Source of the DNA: Pyricularia pennisetigena
Lineage: Eukaryota; Ascomycota; Sordariomycetes; Magnaporthales; Pyriculariaceae
Assembly (NCBI RefSeq): GCF_004337985.1
Contig: NC_043741.1
Coordinates: 260,747-324,746 of the forward strand
Direction: 5' to 3'
DNA length: 64,000 nucleotides
Position numbers and translations under genes: made by a program. The notes under the pieces are model-generated. The model saw nothing but the letters and a program-made list of their open reading frames with translations. It did not search any database and was not told the DNA's origin. Positions 47,912-59,450 of the stretch are shown piece after piece (positions within the stretch are counted from its first letter, which is position 1; each line of letters opens with the position of its first letter).

Positions 47912-48110
47912 TCAAGTAGGTTATTTTTAAGTTATAATTTGTTTCTTTAAAAAACATTTTCTTTAAAATAACCAAATTCTTGCGGTTATATATTACAACA
48001 TTTTTCCATCACTAATTGCGAATCTTAACATTCCAACACCAGTCAGTTTTGTTAGGCTATACAATATTCAGATTTCAAATACCTTCTCTTATTTAACATA
48101 TTCCAAAAAT

Positions 48111-48590
48111 ATGATCGCAAAAAGTTTTATATTTCGCATTCTTATCTTTTTTTCGTTTTTGGACAATGGTTTAGCCATTCACCCTCTTGTGGTCGCCACC
48201 ACAGCCACTCCAGCTATGATTAAAGCTACTGAGGGTTTAACCTCTGAAACTGCCGAAAAGCTTAAGGAAAAACTTATTAAAGTATCAGTGGTTGCTGCAT
48301 TTGCTGCTGCGGATTTTCATAGGCAACACCCCGAACTATCATTTTACATTTATGAAATCAATCTCAAGAAACTTCGACCCAAATGGGTGGATTATTTCCA
48401 CGCATTGAGGAATGAAGGTATTAATCCATTCGAATATTATTTTACCGCGACAGAATTTACAAAAGCTTTTCCTATTCCCAGATCCGCTTTTAACGGGTAT
48501 TGGACGTATGAACCTGGAAACCTGTATCTTGGAGAATATCAAGAGGCACCCAATTTGGTTTGTAAAAAGTCCTCATGGCGATGTTTATAG
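48111..48590 (+). CDS. small secreted protein, candidate effector
   Basis: A 159-codon ORF without introns. Residues 1-22 form a signal peptide (Lys at 4, hydrophobic core to about 17, likely cleavage after GLA-22). The mature part has a helical, Ala/Lys/Glu-rich segment (about 35-65), an aromatic-rich segment (DYFHALRNEGINPFEYYF) and Tyr/Trp/Gly-rich residues 125-145; two Cys (151, 158) lie near the end. The start is the first ATG after a TATTTAA box and a CT-rich stretch. Codon use retains C in CAN codons, unlike the RIP-decayed neighbours. It is the only intact host-like gene, flanked by transposon ends at 47187 and 48671. No known effector family is recognised; a faint resemblance of the C-terminal region to RNase-like secreted proteins is speculation. 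A frame shift near the 3' end may have shortened it: the +1 frame stays open to a TGA at 48661-48663. Confidence 0.7.
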   Translation: MIAKSFIFRILIFFSFLDNGLAIHPLVVATTATPAMIKATEGLTSETAEKLKEKLIKVSVVAAFAAADFHRQHPELSFYIYEINLKKLRPKWVDYFHALRNEGINPFEYYFTATEFTKAFPIPRSAFNGYWTYEPGNLYLGEYQEAPNLVCKKSSWRCL

Positions 48591-48670
48591 GGAAGGAACA
48601 TCGGGTAAATATAAGATTTATATTGGTGGAATTATAACATTTATCGCATATCATTTGGGATGATTAGTTT
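48591..48670 (+). other. possible original 3' end of the secreted-protein gene
   Basis: The frame one base on from the annotated CDS is open from 48412 to 48663 and after about 48560 reads as plausible protein (FVKSPHGDVYREG, GTSGKYKIYI). A one-base insertion near GGTTTGT (48557-48563) would explain the switch. The Copia-2 LTR starts 7 bp after this TGA. No splice-site pair of usable length was found. Confidence 0.4.
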
Positions 48671-49299
48671 TGTTAATTATATGCGTTTTTAAGCATGTAA
48701 TGGGTCCACTTTTGTTTGTATATAAGCCACAATAGATAGTGCCGAGGTGGGGCTGTCGGGGTTATCGGATTTTCCGCTATATTTTATATTGCAGGTGTTG
48801 CGATTTAACGGTCAGCGAATGGGGTTTACCCTATACCGGGTTAATGCTCACCCTGCTCCTACAAATCAACTACCCTATATCGGGTTAAAAGTTTTACCAA
48901 ATTAGCAAATTAGTGCGAACTTAGAAATGGTTTATATGGGGGTAAGGGTTAGTCTCAATGCTCAGACTAGACCCCCCTGCTTCGCAATGGGGACCGAACG
49001 CTCCATGTACCTTTCAACCACATGGCTTTTCGACCAATTACATTAACCGAAAAAATCGCGCTCGCTTTAATTCAAGGACATTTTGTCGCATTTCGCCGTT
49101 TATGGCGGTACTACCAACAAAATACCCAATGCTGCGATATCGCCAACCACCATTCCCCCGATACACAAAAAAATAAAAACATTTTACTATTATACCATAT
49201 ATTTACGCATATTAACTTTTATTCGATATATTATTAAACCAAATAAAACCCGAATCCAATAATAAAAAATATATTTCCAATAATACTAATAAATATACC

Positions 49300-52140
49300 C
49301 GAAAAAATTTTCCCATCCGCGCAATTTACAATTTAGTATTTTACGTCCAACCTAACCCTATTATTTTCATCGATATCGCAATTATTTTCGTTTTTATCGT
49401 TATCCCAATTATTACCGCCCAATTTTACATTCGAAAATAAATGGGAATTTAGGCTTTTTTTAATCGATTAAAAATAATTACCGAGGGAATCCGAATCCGA
49501 CGCGGAAATAAACCTCGAAACCAAGTTTATTCGCGATATTACCAAATTTTGGCGTAACCGTTACCGACGCACCAATTTTACGTAATTTATCCACGTTTAA
49601 GTAATAGCGGCAAATTTTTACGAAATTACCCGACCTATTTTATTGCGAATACTTTTTTTTTAAAAAAATATTACGAAATTTTTAAATCCGAAAACGTTTA
49701 CATGCTAATGGGGTCGAATACCGTTTTACTAATAAATTTCCTGCGTCCATCGAGGCCGACTTTTTACGTAAGGAATTATAATAATTAATATAATATTTAC
49801 GTTTTTTTAACCGGTTCGAACCTACAAATTTCCAATTTTCGGGAATAAAAGATTATTCCGCCAAAAACGTAAACGATATAAATTGGTTTAAACAAGTATC
49901 CGATACGTCCACCCAGGAAATCCCGTCTAAAACGCCAATATTATACAAATTTATATTTTTATTATTATTATATTCCCGGGGCCAACGTCCGTTTTAATTA
50001 TCGTTACAAATTTCAAACGTGGTACACCTGGAATTGAATATTTTTTTAAAAACCACAAACCCCCCAACGTTAAAGGATTAACACGTTATATTAATATTAG
50101 TGATTTTAACCCACGGATATTCCCCTCAAAAAAACAATTTTTTGTTACGCGTATTCGCATTATATTTTATAAATAATGGAATGTTACGACGTATTATAAA
50201 TATATTCTTCAGGTTTGGAATATATTTATTTTATAAAACTATTAAACGGTAAACCCAATAATTTATCGCCGTTACCCGAATACGTTATTAATAATATTTA
50301 TATTTATATTTAACTTTTACCGCCAACAGCAATAATAATTTTTTATATATATATTAATATATAAATATTTTTAAAAAGGATCGCTCGTAACCCAATATTA
50401 TCCTTTATATATAATAATTTCAAATTTTTGGATAAGGTATAAGACTTTGGATATAGAAAATGTAACCGAATACAAAATTTAATATCGTGTTTTCTTATAT
50501 TAACGCCAGGATTTAAACGATATACGCAGTCCCAATAGCACGCCACCGTACCTTTCCGCCAAAAATGGTTACAAACGCCCGCTTTTTTACAATATCCGGA
50601 CACTTATTACGAAGGCGCCAAATATTATATAATGCACCAAATTTCTGGTTTTTTATTCCCCAACCGCCCACATACGCCTAAAATAATCCCACAATACCCT
50701 ACCTTCGCACGAATTACACCAACTTTTTACTTTATCCAAACCCCCGCTATTATTAAAAACGAAAGGCAATACGCAGGAATTATCCAAATTTACGAAATCC
50801 TTTTTAAACGTTTTTTAAGCCTATTACCCGACCATTTCGACTATTTTTCCGTCCTGCTCCTCGTTTATAGGGATTAAAAAACAACGTTATATATCCGTAC
50901 TATTTAAGGAATTTATATCGAATTATCCCAACCTTTTAACAAAAATTAATAAATATTATCCGTACCAGCGTTTTTTTATATCGAATTTAATTTTATTAAC
51001 CAATTAAAGCAATATTACGCCCCTATTATATTTATAAATATAATAGGGTTAGGGAAATATAACCAGTTTTAAAAAAATAAAAAGGAGTTTTACCACGTTT
51101 TACGGCTTTTACAAAATATATTCCGGTCCCGCATTTTATATATTATAATTGCTATTTTAATCCAAAACGGATTATTGGACAAGGATTAAATCTTTAAAAA
51201 CGCTTTGGAGAAAGCTTTTACCGATATACCATATAATATATATATTTCCGTGGTAAACCGTATTTACAATAATATATTCGCTGCTTATATTAACGGTTTA
51301 ATAAGTATTGGATTATGGGATATAAAACCCAAAATTAATATCGCTTTCCGCACGCAACGCCGCTATTTACAAATAATTAACTTTTTATAAATAATAATAA
51401 ACGCGTTCCACCGAGGAAGTCACGGCGTATTAGAAATTATAATGCCGTAATTGGTCCTATTTTTCTACGGTTGCAAAACAAGAAATTATGGCCCTGAAAT
51501 GCTATATTTAACCTGCTTATTACAATTGAAAATCATAAATTAACCGCTACGCACCGGGATTTTAAAGTTAACGTTCGTAAAATGTACCACGGCCGGGAAT
51601 GGATTTAAACCGGCAAACCTAATAATTGAATATATTAATAAGGGTTTCGCTATAAATATTAAAAATAACCGCAATTCCACGCACAATTTGCGAAAAACAT
51701 TCCTAAATTATACAGCGATGGGGTTAATCGCAATTACGGTGCGCAAAACATTGGAAAACATCGCCCGTATTCGCATTAACAATAAACACCATATAATATT
51801 AACCGATTAAAATATAATTTACTATACGTATTTGTTATTTAAAATGGTTGGGGAAGCGAAAAGGCCGAAATGTTACCCAATTTCGATTTCGACGGCCCTA
51901 ATTTATCATATTTCGGTTTAAAAAAGCTAGTGGGCGATAAGTTGGAGGCATTTAATTGAAAAATCGTACGCCCCAATAACGTGCTATTTTAGGCGGATAT
52001 TGATAAAACAGGGGCAAATCCAAAAAAGGGATATAATCGGATAAACGGTTTAAATATTAATGGTATAATTAATACCGAAGGAAATTTGTTGGACGGAATA
52101 TACGAAAAATCCGACGAAAAAGGCGTATAAAATTTGAAAT
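49300..52140 (+). pseudogene. DUF6589-like protein (broken), transposon copy C
   Basis: Read across stops, the order of blocks is: QKNNFLLRVFALYFINNGML followed by RRIINIFFRFGI (about 50127-50225), like the family's start where a short helix-rich region precedes a GxxVSY-type segment; YNNFKFLDKV (about 50410-50440), like YDNF-xx-VRDQ; SQ-HATVPF (about 50530-50560); FDYFSVLLLVYRD then a stop (50838-50875), like VYGDQLTVxRIR with G-to-A and CAA-to-TAA change; ILSVPAFFYIEFNF (about 50955-50995), like the W-x-x-P-V-P-G-x-F-H-x-x-x-N-F core; and NSTHNLRKTFLNYTAMG near 51670-51720. These resemblances come from memory of the DUF6589 family common in fungal genomes and are not an alignment. Open parts are 50632-50877 and 51205-51390. 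The biochemical function of the family is not known to me. It is convergent to the SNF2-like gene. Confidence 0.6.
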
Positions 52141-52597
52141 AATAAAAGGTAAATTACGTAAACCAAAACGGGTAAAGGCGAAAATCGTTCCATTATAAAA
52201 AGGAGTTAGTAAGCGAATAACGGTGACCTTACCCGCGAATAACGGAAGCAAAATAACGTCCGCAAAACCAGTAAATATAAATAAATAAATACCAATCGTA
52301 AATTTGGTTTAAAATAAAAAACGAAATAAAATTTCCTCCAAAATCCTCCGTATAAATAACCCGTTTCCTATCCATTCTTTTTACCCAAATAAATTATATT
52401 TTCCATCCACCGCCAATTATAAATCGAGTAAAAAGGATTTTAATAATAACCGTTATTATAATACCCCATTAACCACGAATAATAAATCCATTAAACCGGA
52501 TCCCAATAGTAATAACTGTTACAATATTATATATATAAAACCCTTAATTTCCTAACACCAAACCCCTAAAAAAGCAAAATAAAAAAGCCTAAACCGA
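52141..52597. other. region between convergent genes, copy C
   Basis: Equivalent to 21302-21769 in copy A. Nothing recognised apart from an AATAGTAATAACTGTTACAAT tract near 52505. Confidence 0.4.
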
Positions 52598-55500
52598 TTA
52601 AAAAAGACGAAAACGTTTGGTAGCGTTAAATATTTTTTTAGAAGTGGGTTTATTAACGTTATACTTTTTTTTCCGAATTAGGTTCGCGGTAAACGATCCA
52701 AAAACCGAATCGTCCTCCTTTTTATTTTTTTTTAAAATAAATATGCAAGGTTTTTTTAACGAATCGAATATAAATTTATCGTAATTAAGGCCAAAATCGA
52801 TAAATAAAAAAAATGGAATAACGACCGCCAAAAGGTCGGCGCTATTATTACCGGAAATACCTTTTTTAAACGGTTTATTGGTTTCCGGGCGTTTAATAAC
52901 CCAGGGATTAAAATCCTTTATTGGGGCCCCGATAACCAGCGCGGTCACGGTTTCGTCGTAAAATCTATCGCTATTTTTAATTTATTTTATTAATTTAACA
53001 ACAAACCCCTAATTAATGGTGGTTAAATCGAAATACAGCAAATATATACGATGAATGTGATTAGTAAGCGTATTACGGCCACCATTCTGTTCCTGGTATT
53101 AATAATTAATATAAATTGGACCCAACGTTAAAATAAAAGTTAACGTTTTTTCCACCAAATTTTATTCGTTAAATTGTTTGAAAATATTTAACACGAATAT
53201 TAAAACCAGGCGAAGATAAAATTCGCCCATGCGGCGCGTCCTGTTAAAATAAAAAGCATTAAAATATTAGGGGGGCTTTATTATCCAAACGAAACAATTA
53301 AAAGGTTAGGAAAATATAATTACTATTACCTCATACGTTAAAAATTGTTTAACAATTGGAAATTGGATAATTTTAGGGAAACGTATACGCGTAATATATT
53401 TAAATAATATTTATTATATATTAGTAACGGCCGGAACAGTAAAAAAAAGGTATTAATTTTCCGGAATATATGATTTTTTACCTAATCGAAAAAAGTATTT
53501 CGCATTTCGAAAATGCGCCAAATAATAGGTTTATTTTAACCCAACCGAATTAAACGACTATAAATTTGCAATTATATATTGGCGTTTCATATTAAAGGGA
53601 TAATAATACCAGTGCAATAATTGGGGTGCAAATTAAAACCAGCGTTGGAAATATTAATATTTAGGATATAAACGTTAAAATTGGAATTGGAATCGGTGAA
53701 ATCGGAAACGGTTTTATCGTGTTCGGCTTGGGACAGGTTTAATCGGATAAAAACCACACCGAAACTGGTTTTTTCCAAAGGAAAAGCAATAAAATTAAAC
53801 AAATTAGCAAATATATTAAAAATTGTAACAATTGTTACAAAAGTGGAAAAATAAGAATTATTATAATATTTGTTAAAATCCAAAAATATAATAATTGTAA
53901 TAATTATTACAATAATTATAAAGAAAAAAAGGGATTGTAATAATTATTACCATATGGCCAATTTACGTTTAAATCCAAGGATTAGGGGTTATAAATAGGA
54001 CGCGTTAACCCTTTTTGTTTATGCAAATTTCGATTACGCGGGTAATAAATGGCGATTCGTTTAATATAAAATGGACCATTTTAGCCCTGCCCGACGGAGG
54101 TAACTTTTCAAAATTAGTGCAGGTTTTCGAATAAACCCAATTAAAAAGACCGTCGCCGTTATATTAAATCAAAACGTCCACAATTACCGATCCAAAACGG
54201 GTTTTTCCTTCCTATAAGCTTTTTTTAAAATTTTATCGGACGTTGCGGTGTTTGGTTTTAAAATCCATTTTTTTTAACGCCAACATTTTACCCAATTCCG
54301 CCGAATTGATATCCCGGGTATTATCCTTGGCGTGGATTAATAACCAAAAAGGTAATTAATTGCTAAAAATTGCAGCAGGCGGATAAAATTTATATTAAAA
54401 AAAACCGAGGTTTAGCGGTTACCAGCTGTAATATCCGCATTAGTGGGAACTCCTAATGGAACGGGATTAATATCGTCGGTTTTTTCGCCCACCAATACGG
54501 TAATAATATTTTTAAAAATTGTTTCGGTATTCGTTATAACGTTTTCGAAACGGTGGCCAAATTGGAATTCCTTGATAATAATATTATAGGGCGGAATACG
54601 TTTACGGGGATAAATAATTGTACCGTTGGGTAAAGTAAGCCCGGTGTTTATACCCCTGCGTACCGTAAATACGCCCGTATATTTAAAAATTATTAACGAC
54701 TTTTCGTCTAATGTGGTGGTAGGAATTATAAAATTCAAAATTCGAGGGTAAAATAGCCACCATTTCCAACCCATTAATTCGAACTTTTTATAAAAAATTC
54801 TAATATTTTTATCGATATTAAAAATGACGAAATAACCATTATTTTCCCAAATATAATCGACCGTAAACATATTTTTTTTAAAATAAACCTTTTAATCGGG
54901 CGAAAGGGATCGCAATTTTGTCCTAAACCAGGGTATTAAAGCTAATAATATCCCTAATTTTGTTGATAATCGGCGTGGTAATGGTTATACCCCGATTAAT
55001 ATAAAAATTAAAACGAAATGCGCGGTATATTATCGATTCGCGGTAATGGCAATATTAAATTTCGTTTTTAATTATACGTTGAAAAAAAGTACCGGATAAT
55101 AAATATATAACCAAACGCCGGATATTTTTAGTGTTTTCGCCCGTAGAAAAATCGGTCTTCCGACCGTTTTTACGTTGACGGTTCCTGATAAAATTATTTA
55201 ATTTAAACAAATATATTAATATAACGAAATTATAATAACTGTTACAAAAAAATATTTATTAAATATTATTTTCAATATCGGAATTATCGTCGAAATTATC
55301 GACGTCGGGGGGGGCGCTCTGAAGGATTAAAATTGATAATTTTATCCATATACCATAGGTTAAACACCTTTTCCGCGTTATGGATTTTGTCCAACTATTT
55401 AATTTTTCGGATTAGGAATGTCGAATAAAATATAATAATAACCGTACCCGCAAATTTGGGATTTAATTTGCGGGCGGCGAATTTAGTTAAAATATTATAA

Positions 55501-57190
55501 AATTGCGTTTGGGTAAAAATAGTAACCGTTCGCGGGGTATCGGTAACGTAAATTTCGGTTAAACCATAATAATATTTGACGTCGAGGGCTGGGAAATTGG
55601 TTATTATTTTTTTAAATGTTTGCAAAATAAGGCTGGTCGGAACGAAAATTAAGGTGGGAAAACATCCGTCGGTATTTTGGATAAATCGGTCGTGTTAATA
55701 ACGGATATACCATATATAAATCGCCGTAAAATAAATAATCGCTTTTCCTATATTTATTTCCTTGGTTAATGACCAGTTTTTAGAAGCTAATTGCTCCAAT
55801 TTTAATAGGGTATAAGCATTTAAACCGAAAAAAAATTAATTTAGCAAAAACAAAAATTGTAATGATAATCACAAAAATAGGGGCAGGATTGGAACAATAA
55901 TTACAAAAATAGGGTCAAAATTATAACGATAATTACAATTATTAGGGATAATGCATTCATAATTTACTAACCAGTTAGTAGGGTAACCAATGGCGACCAA
56001 AAAAAGCATTAAATATATCCCAGTTAAACCAAAAATATTTGCCTTTAATTTTTTTGTATTTAAAACCGATTTTGTTATCGGTATTTAAACCTTCGACAGG
56101 CAAAATGTTTCAAAAAAGGCGCAACTTTTTTATAATAATTTAAATCGCGTCCGAATTAAAAAAATAACCAATCCAGGGATAATTTTTGGTTAAAATGGAG
56201 AATTGCGTATAATATGCCAAAAACGCCGTTAGGATTTTTTCGCGGGCGTCCTCGAGAATTTCCTTTTTTACGCGGTTTATATGAGCAAATCGATCGGCGA
56301 TAGTGGATTGGGTTTGTATAAAATTAAGGAAATCGTTTTGTTGGTCGTCGCTAAAAAATTTGGGATAAAATTCGGTAATTTTTGTTTTAGGTTTGGTAAA
56401 AATAGGACGATGGAACCGCCCCTCGTCGTACAAATTGTTGAAAATATTTTAAAATATTAATAAATCCAATAGGTGCATTTAAATTTAATTTGTACGTTTT
56501 TTTTCTTTTTTAACCGTTTAACCTTAATGGGTTTAAAACGGGACCAGGTATCGATAGCGAATATTATTATCGTCCTATTATAGTAGGCGCGGTTAAAACC
56601 AAATAAATTGGCGACGTCGATAGCTTAATCGGCTCGCGAACGGGTAATTAAACGATGTTAAAATTGCATTAAATGCAAATTATTTAAAGCGATAACGTTG
56701 TAAGCGATAATTGCATAATTGGCGACAGCAAATAAAGTGGAAAATTGCTCGATATTAAATTTAAAAAAATTTCGGCAATTTCCACCAAAATCGTTAACAC
56801 TTTTTTTATTTTTAATAACGATTTTTCCCTACCGGCGAAAAATAAAATAAAAAAAGTGGTAGCAAACTTTAAACCAATCGTCGATATAATAACCGTTATA
56901 CATGTATAATCCAAGGTTGGCGGTTTTAAATTTTAAATCGCCGTTTTTAAAATTAGGTCCGGTGGTTATTATCCGCAGGTAAATTAATATTGTGGCGAAA
57001 ATTGTGGGAATTATAACCGGTTTAAATTTATTTGCGAATATTTTCAGCCCGGGGAGGTTAATATCGTTTTGGCGGATAAAAGGGGGGATAGGGGGTAGGC
57101 GACGCCGATTTGCCAAATTATCGAAAATGGGTTTGGTACCCTTGTCGTTAAATATATCCCGTACGGAAACCAAAATCTTTTACAAAACGG
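52598..57190 (-). pseudogene. SNF2-family helicase (broken), transposon copy C
   Basis: The best preserved copy of this gene. The C-terminal conserved ORF 52598-52948 (116 codons) reads VIGAPIKDFNPW and ends KRFRLF-stop. Motif VI, RLIRLG then a stop, lies at about 53540-53562. 54412-54870 (152 codons) covers the linker between the helicase halves, and 55395-55625 contains TFKKIITNFPALDVKYYYG (motif Ia onward). 56140-56433 is the FHRPIFTKPKTKITEFYPKF segment, and 56829-57173 the N-terminal block (RLPPIPPFIRQNDINLPG). The same Gln codons are stops as in copy A. The N-terminal 800 or so residues have no counterpart I recognise. Confidence 0.72.
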
Positions 57191-59450
57191 GTATTTTATT
57201 ACCTTTAATTTGTTTATTGGGATTATTTGTTTTAAAATAAATTAAAAACCCGAATACGTCGGCGATTGATAATAAATTAATTAATAATTAAAACTGTACC
57301 CGTTATCCCAAAATATATAAAAAGGTAAAAACCAGATTATAATAGCTATTATATTTTAGCAATAATTATTTGGTATTACCGCAAAAAATTGTAAAAGCTG
57401 TTACAATATAGTAAATAATAAAATATATTAATACAGGGATTATAATAATTGTCGCAATTTAATAAATGGAAATATTAACCTATTGTATTAATATATTATA
57501 TTAAAATATTTGTCGTTTTGTAACCAAGTACGAACATTACCTTGTTTATATTTGACGAATTACTGTTAAAATAATATACCCAAATCTGATTATTAACGCG
57601 TGTTTTTGCTGCGGCGACGCCAGCAACGGATTAAAAACGTTTAAAGGTTTGGGCGATTGGGGTTTCGTTCGTATTACGGAAAATATTATTTCCGCGACCG
57701 AACCAGGCGGGCGGGTTGGTATTATTATTAATTTTAAAATAGTTAATATAACCCAAATAGGGTATAATACGAACTATTTTAACAATATTCGTATTCCTTA
57801 CCCTGCGCCAAATTATAATAATTATCGCCGATACGGATTAGTTTTTACCCAATTAAAAATCCTTTTATAACGGGACGGGTAAACGATTTAAAAAATCCGT
57901 GTTTTTATATAATAGGAAATAATATTCGGGTTATACGAAATTTATTGGTCCATTGTTTAACGTCGAATTAGGTTTAGGTTACGTCCGCGATACCGGAATA
58001 AAATTGGTTTTAACTGGCCGAACGGTGGTGGTTTTATATATACGGGGTACGGGCGGCCTATTTAATAGCGCGGGTACCGGGTTAATAATAATTTCCGGTT
58101 ATGGTGCAAAAGGCCGGTTTTTGGGGTTTTTTTGGTAACGGGGATAATACGCTGTTAAATGGTTTAAAAAATATTAGGGGAATTTGCAATTGGCGGTTAT
58201 CCAAATCCGGGGCAAGTTCGTTATGGTTATCGTCCATATTAATATTATTATCGCTTTTATTAGTGGACGTAAGGGCAGGTTAGTTATCGTTTTCGCCCAT
58301 ATAAATATCGTCGTTATTATAATCGATAGGGGCGGGGGCAAATTCGTTATCGCCGGCGTCCATATCGGTATTATTTCCATTTTTATCGACGGGGGCGGGG
58401 GCAAATTTATTATCGCCGGAATTTATATCGGTATTATTTTAATTGTTATTATTATTATTAAAAATAAAAGGAAAATTTAAAGGGATTCCGGTTATATCCG
58501 AATAATTTTGTAATATAAAACGGTCCAACCGAACAAAATTTAATTCCAAAATAATTGCAAGATCCGCGTCGTAATTTTCCAAATTTTTAAAATATTGGTT
58601 TATTTTTTTTATCCGCGTATTTTTTATAATATAATTATTAAATTGGTAAATAATTTAATATTATTGGGTATATATTCTAACGTAAATTTGGTGGTAATTT
58701 GAGCGGAGGTTTTTATTTTTTTGGCGTTTTTTGGGAGCTATAGTAACAAAGGAACGTAATTATAACAATTGTTACGGTTTTTGGCGAATTAAAACAATTA
58801 TTGTAACTATTATTACAGTAAAATTAGTTAATTTACCCCGGACCTAACCGGGTGGGGGGTACCTTTGCGATACAGGGGCGTTAATTATAATTCATTTTCG
58901 TTATAATTGGGTTAATACCTGTTTGGGTAGGTAAAATATAAATAGTTTTATCCAATTAAAAATGCTTTAATTAGATTTCCTAACGAATATGTTTGCAATA
59001 TTTGCTGAAACAATTTTGCGATTATAATAATTATTACGTTTATTAATTAAAAATTAAACGCTGGTTTAATCGTTACAATTTTTTATTAATCGTTACCAAA
59101 AAAATCTGGCGGCCGGAAAAGAGGTTTTTGTTGTAAAAAATAAAAAAAAAGCTAATAAAAATAAGAAAGGAAAAATTTATAGTTGGGTTTACGTATGGGG
59201 TTTTTTACTAATAAAATAAAATTAAAATGGAAACGCCAAAATTTCCGGAGTTTAACCGTAATAATTATTACAATTCGCAATATCGAACCCTTTTATTTTT
59301 AATCGGAGCGCCGTTACGCCGTGCCAACTTATATATAATCCAGGTTTTCAGTTTATGTAATAATTGTTATTATCCAGCATTTGGTCGTTTTATCTAAACC
59401 GTTAATTGGAGATTTTGGTATTTGATAATTATATATTTTGCGCTGTTTAA
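57191..59450 (-). other. degenerate coding-like region with 63-bp repeats, copy C
   Basis: Equivalent to 14421-16649 of copy A. The 63-bp units are at about 58200-58440 and in the sense (minus) frame code for Asp/Asn/Pro-rich repeats. The plus-strand ORFs at 57649-57870, 57953-58138 and 58184-58480 are antisense shadows that recur in copy A. Inverted TTGTAATAATTATTACAA-like tracts flank it. Confidence 0.45.

Larger units (their letters stand above)
47188..48110. other. non-repetitive island upstream of the secreted-protein gene
   Basis: This DNA has no counterpart elsewhere in the window and keeps more CpA/CpG than the transposons. It contains a (TA)n tract at 47864-47911. On the minus strand 47658-47856 encodes FAFHFTLFLSTASAAIA followed by NNNKHIPGVLDL, which looks like a signal peptide and short mature peptide, but a proper start codon is lacking except through the (TA)n tract. 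A TATTTAA box lies at about 48090, 20 bp before the gene's ATG. Confidence 0.45.

Noticed and set aside
47658..47975. 105-codon minus-strand ORF with a Tyr-Ile repeat as a complete gene
   Set aside because: Its first half is the (TA)n microsatellite; only the last 65 codons look like protein, so it is listed as a possible remnant only.
56992..57240. Antisense ORFs inside the SNF2-like gene (16625-16873 minus and 56992-57240 plus)
   Set aside because: They are open in copies A and C because the DNA is homologous and AT-rich; the opposite strand carries the more protein-like frame in the orientation of the helicase motifs.
58184..58480. 98-codon plus-strand ORF with hydrophobic repeats
   Set aside because: It is the antisense of the 63-bp Asp/Asn/Pro-rich repeats; the hydrophobic pattern is a by-product of the complementary codons.
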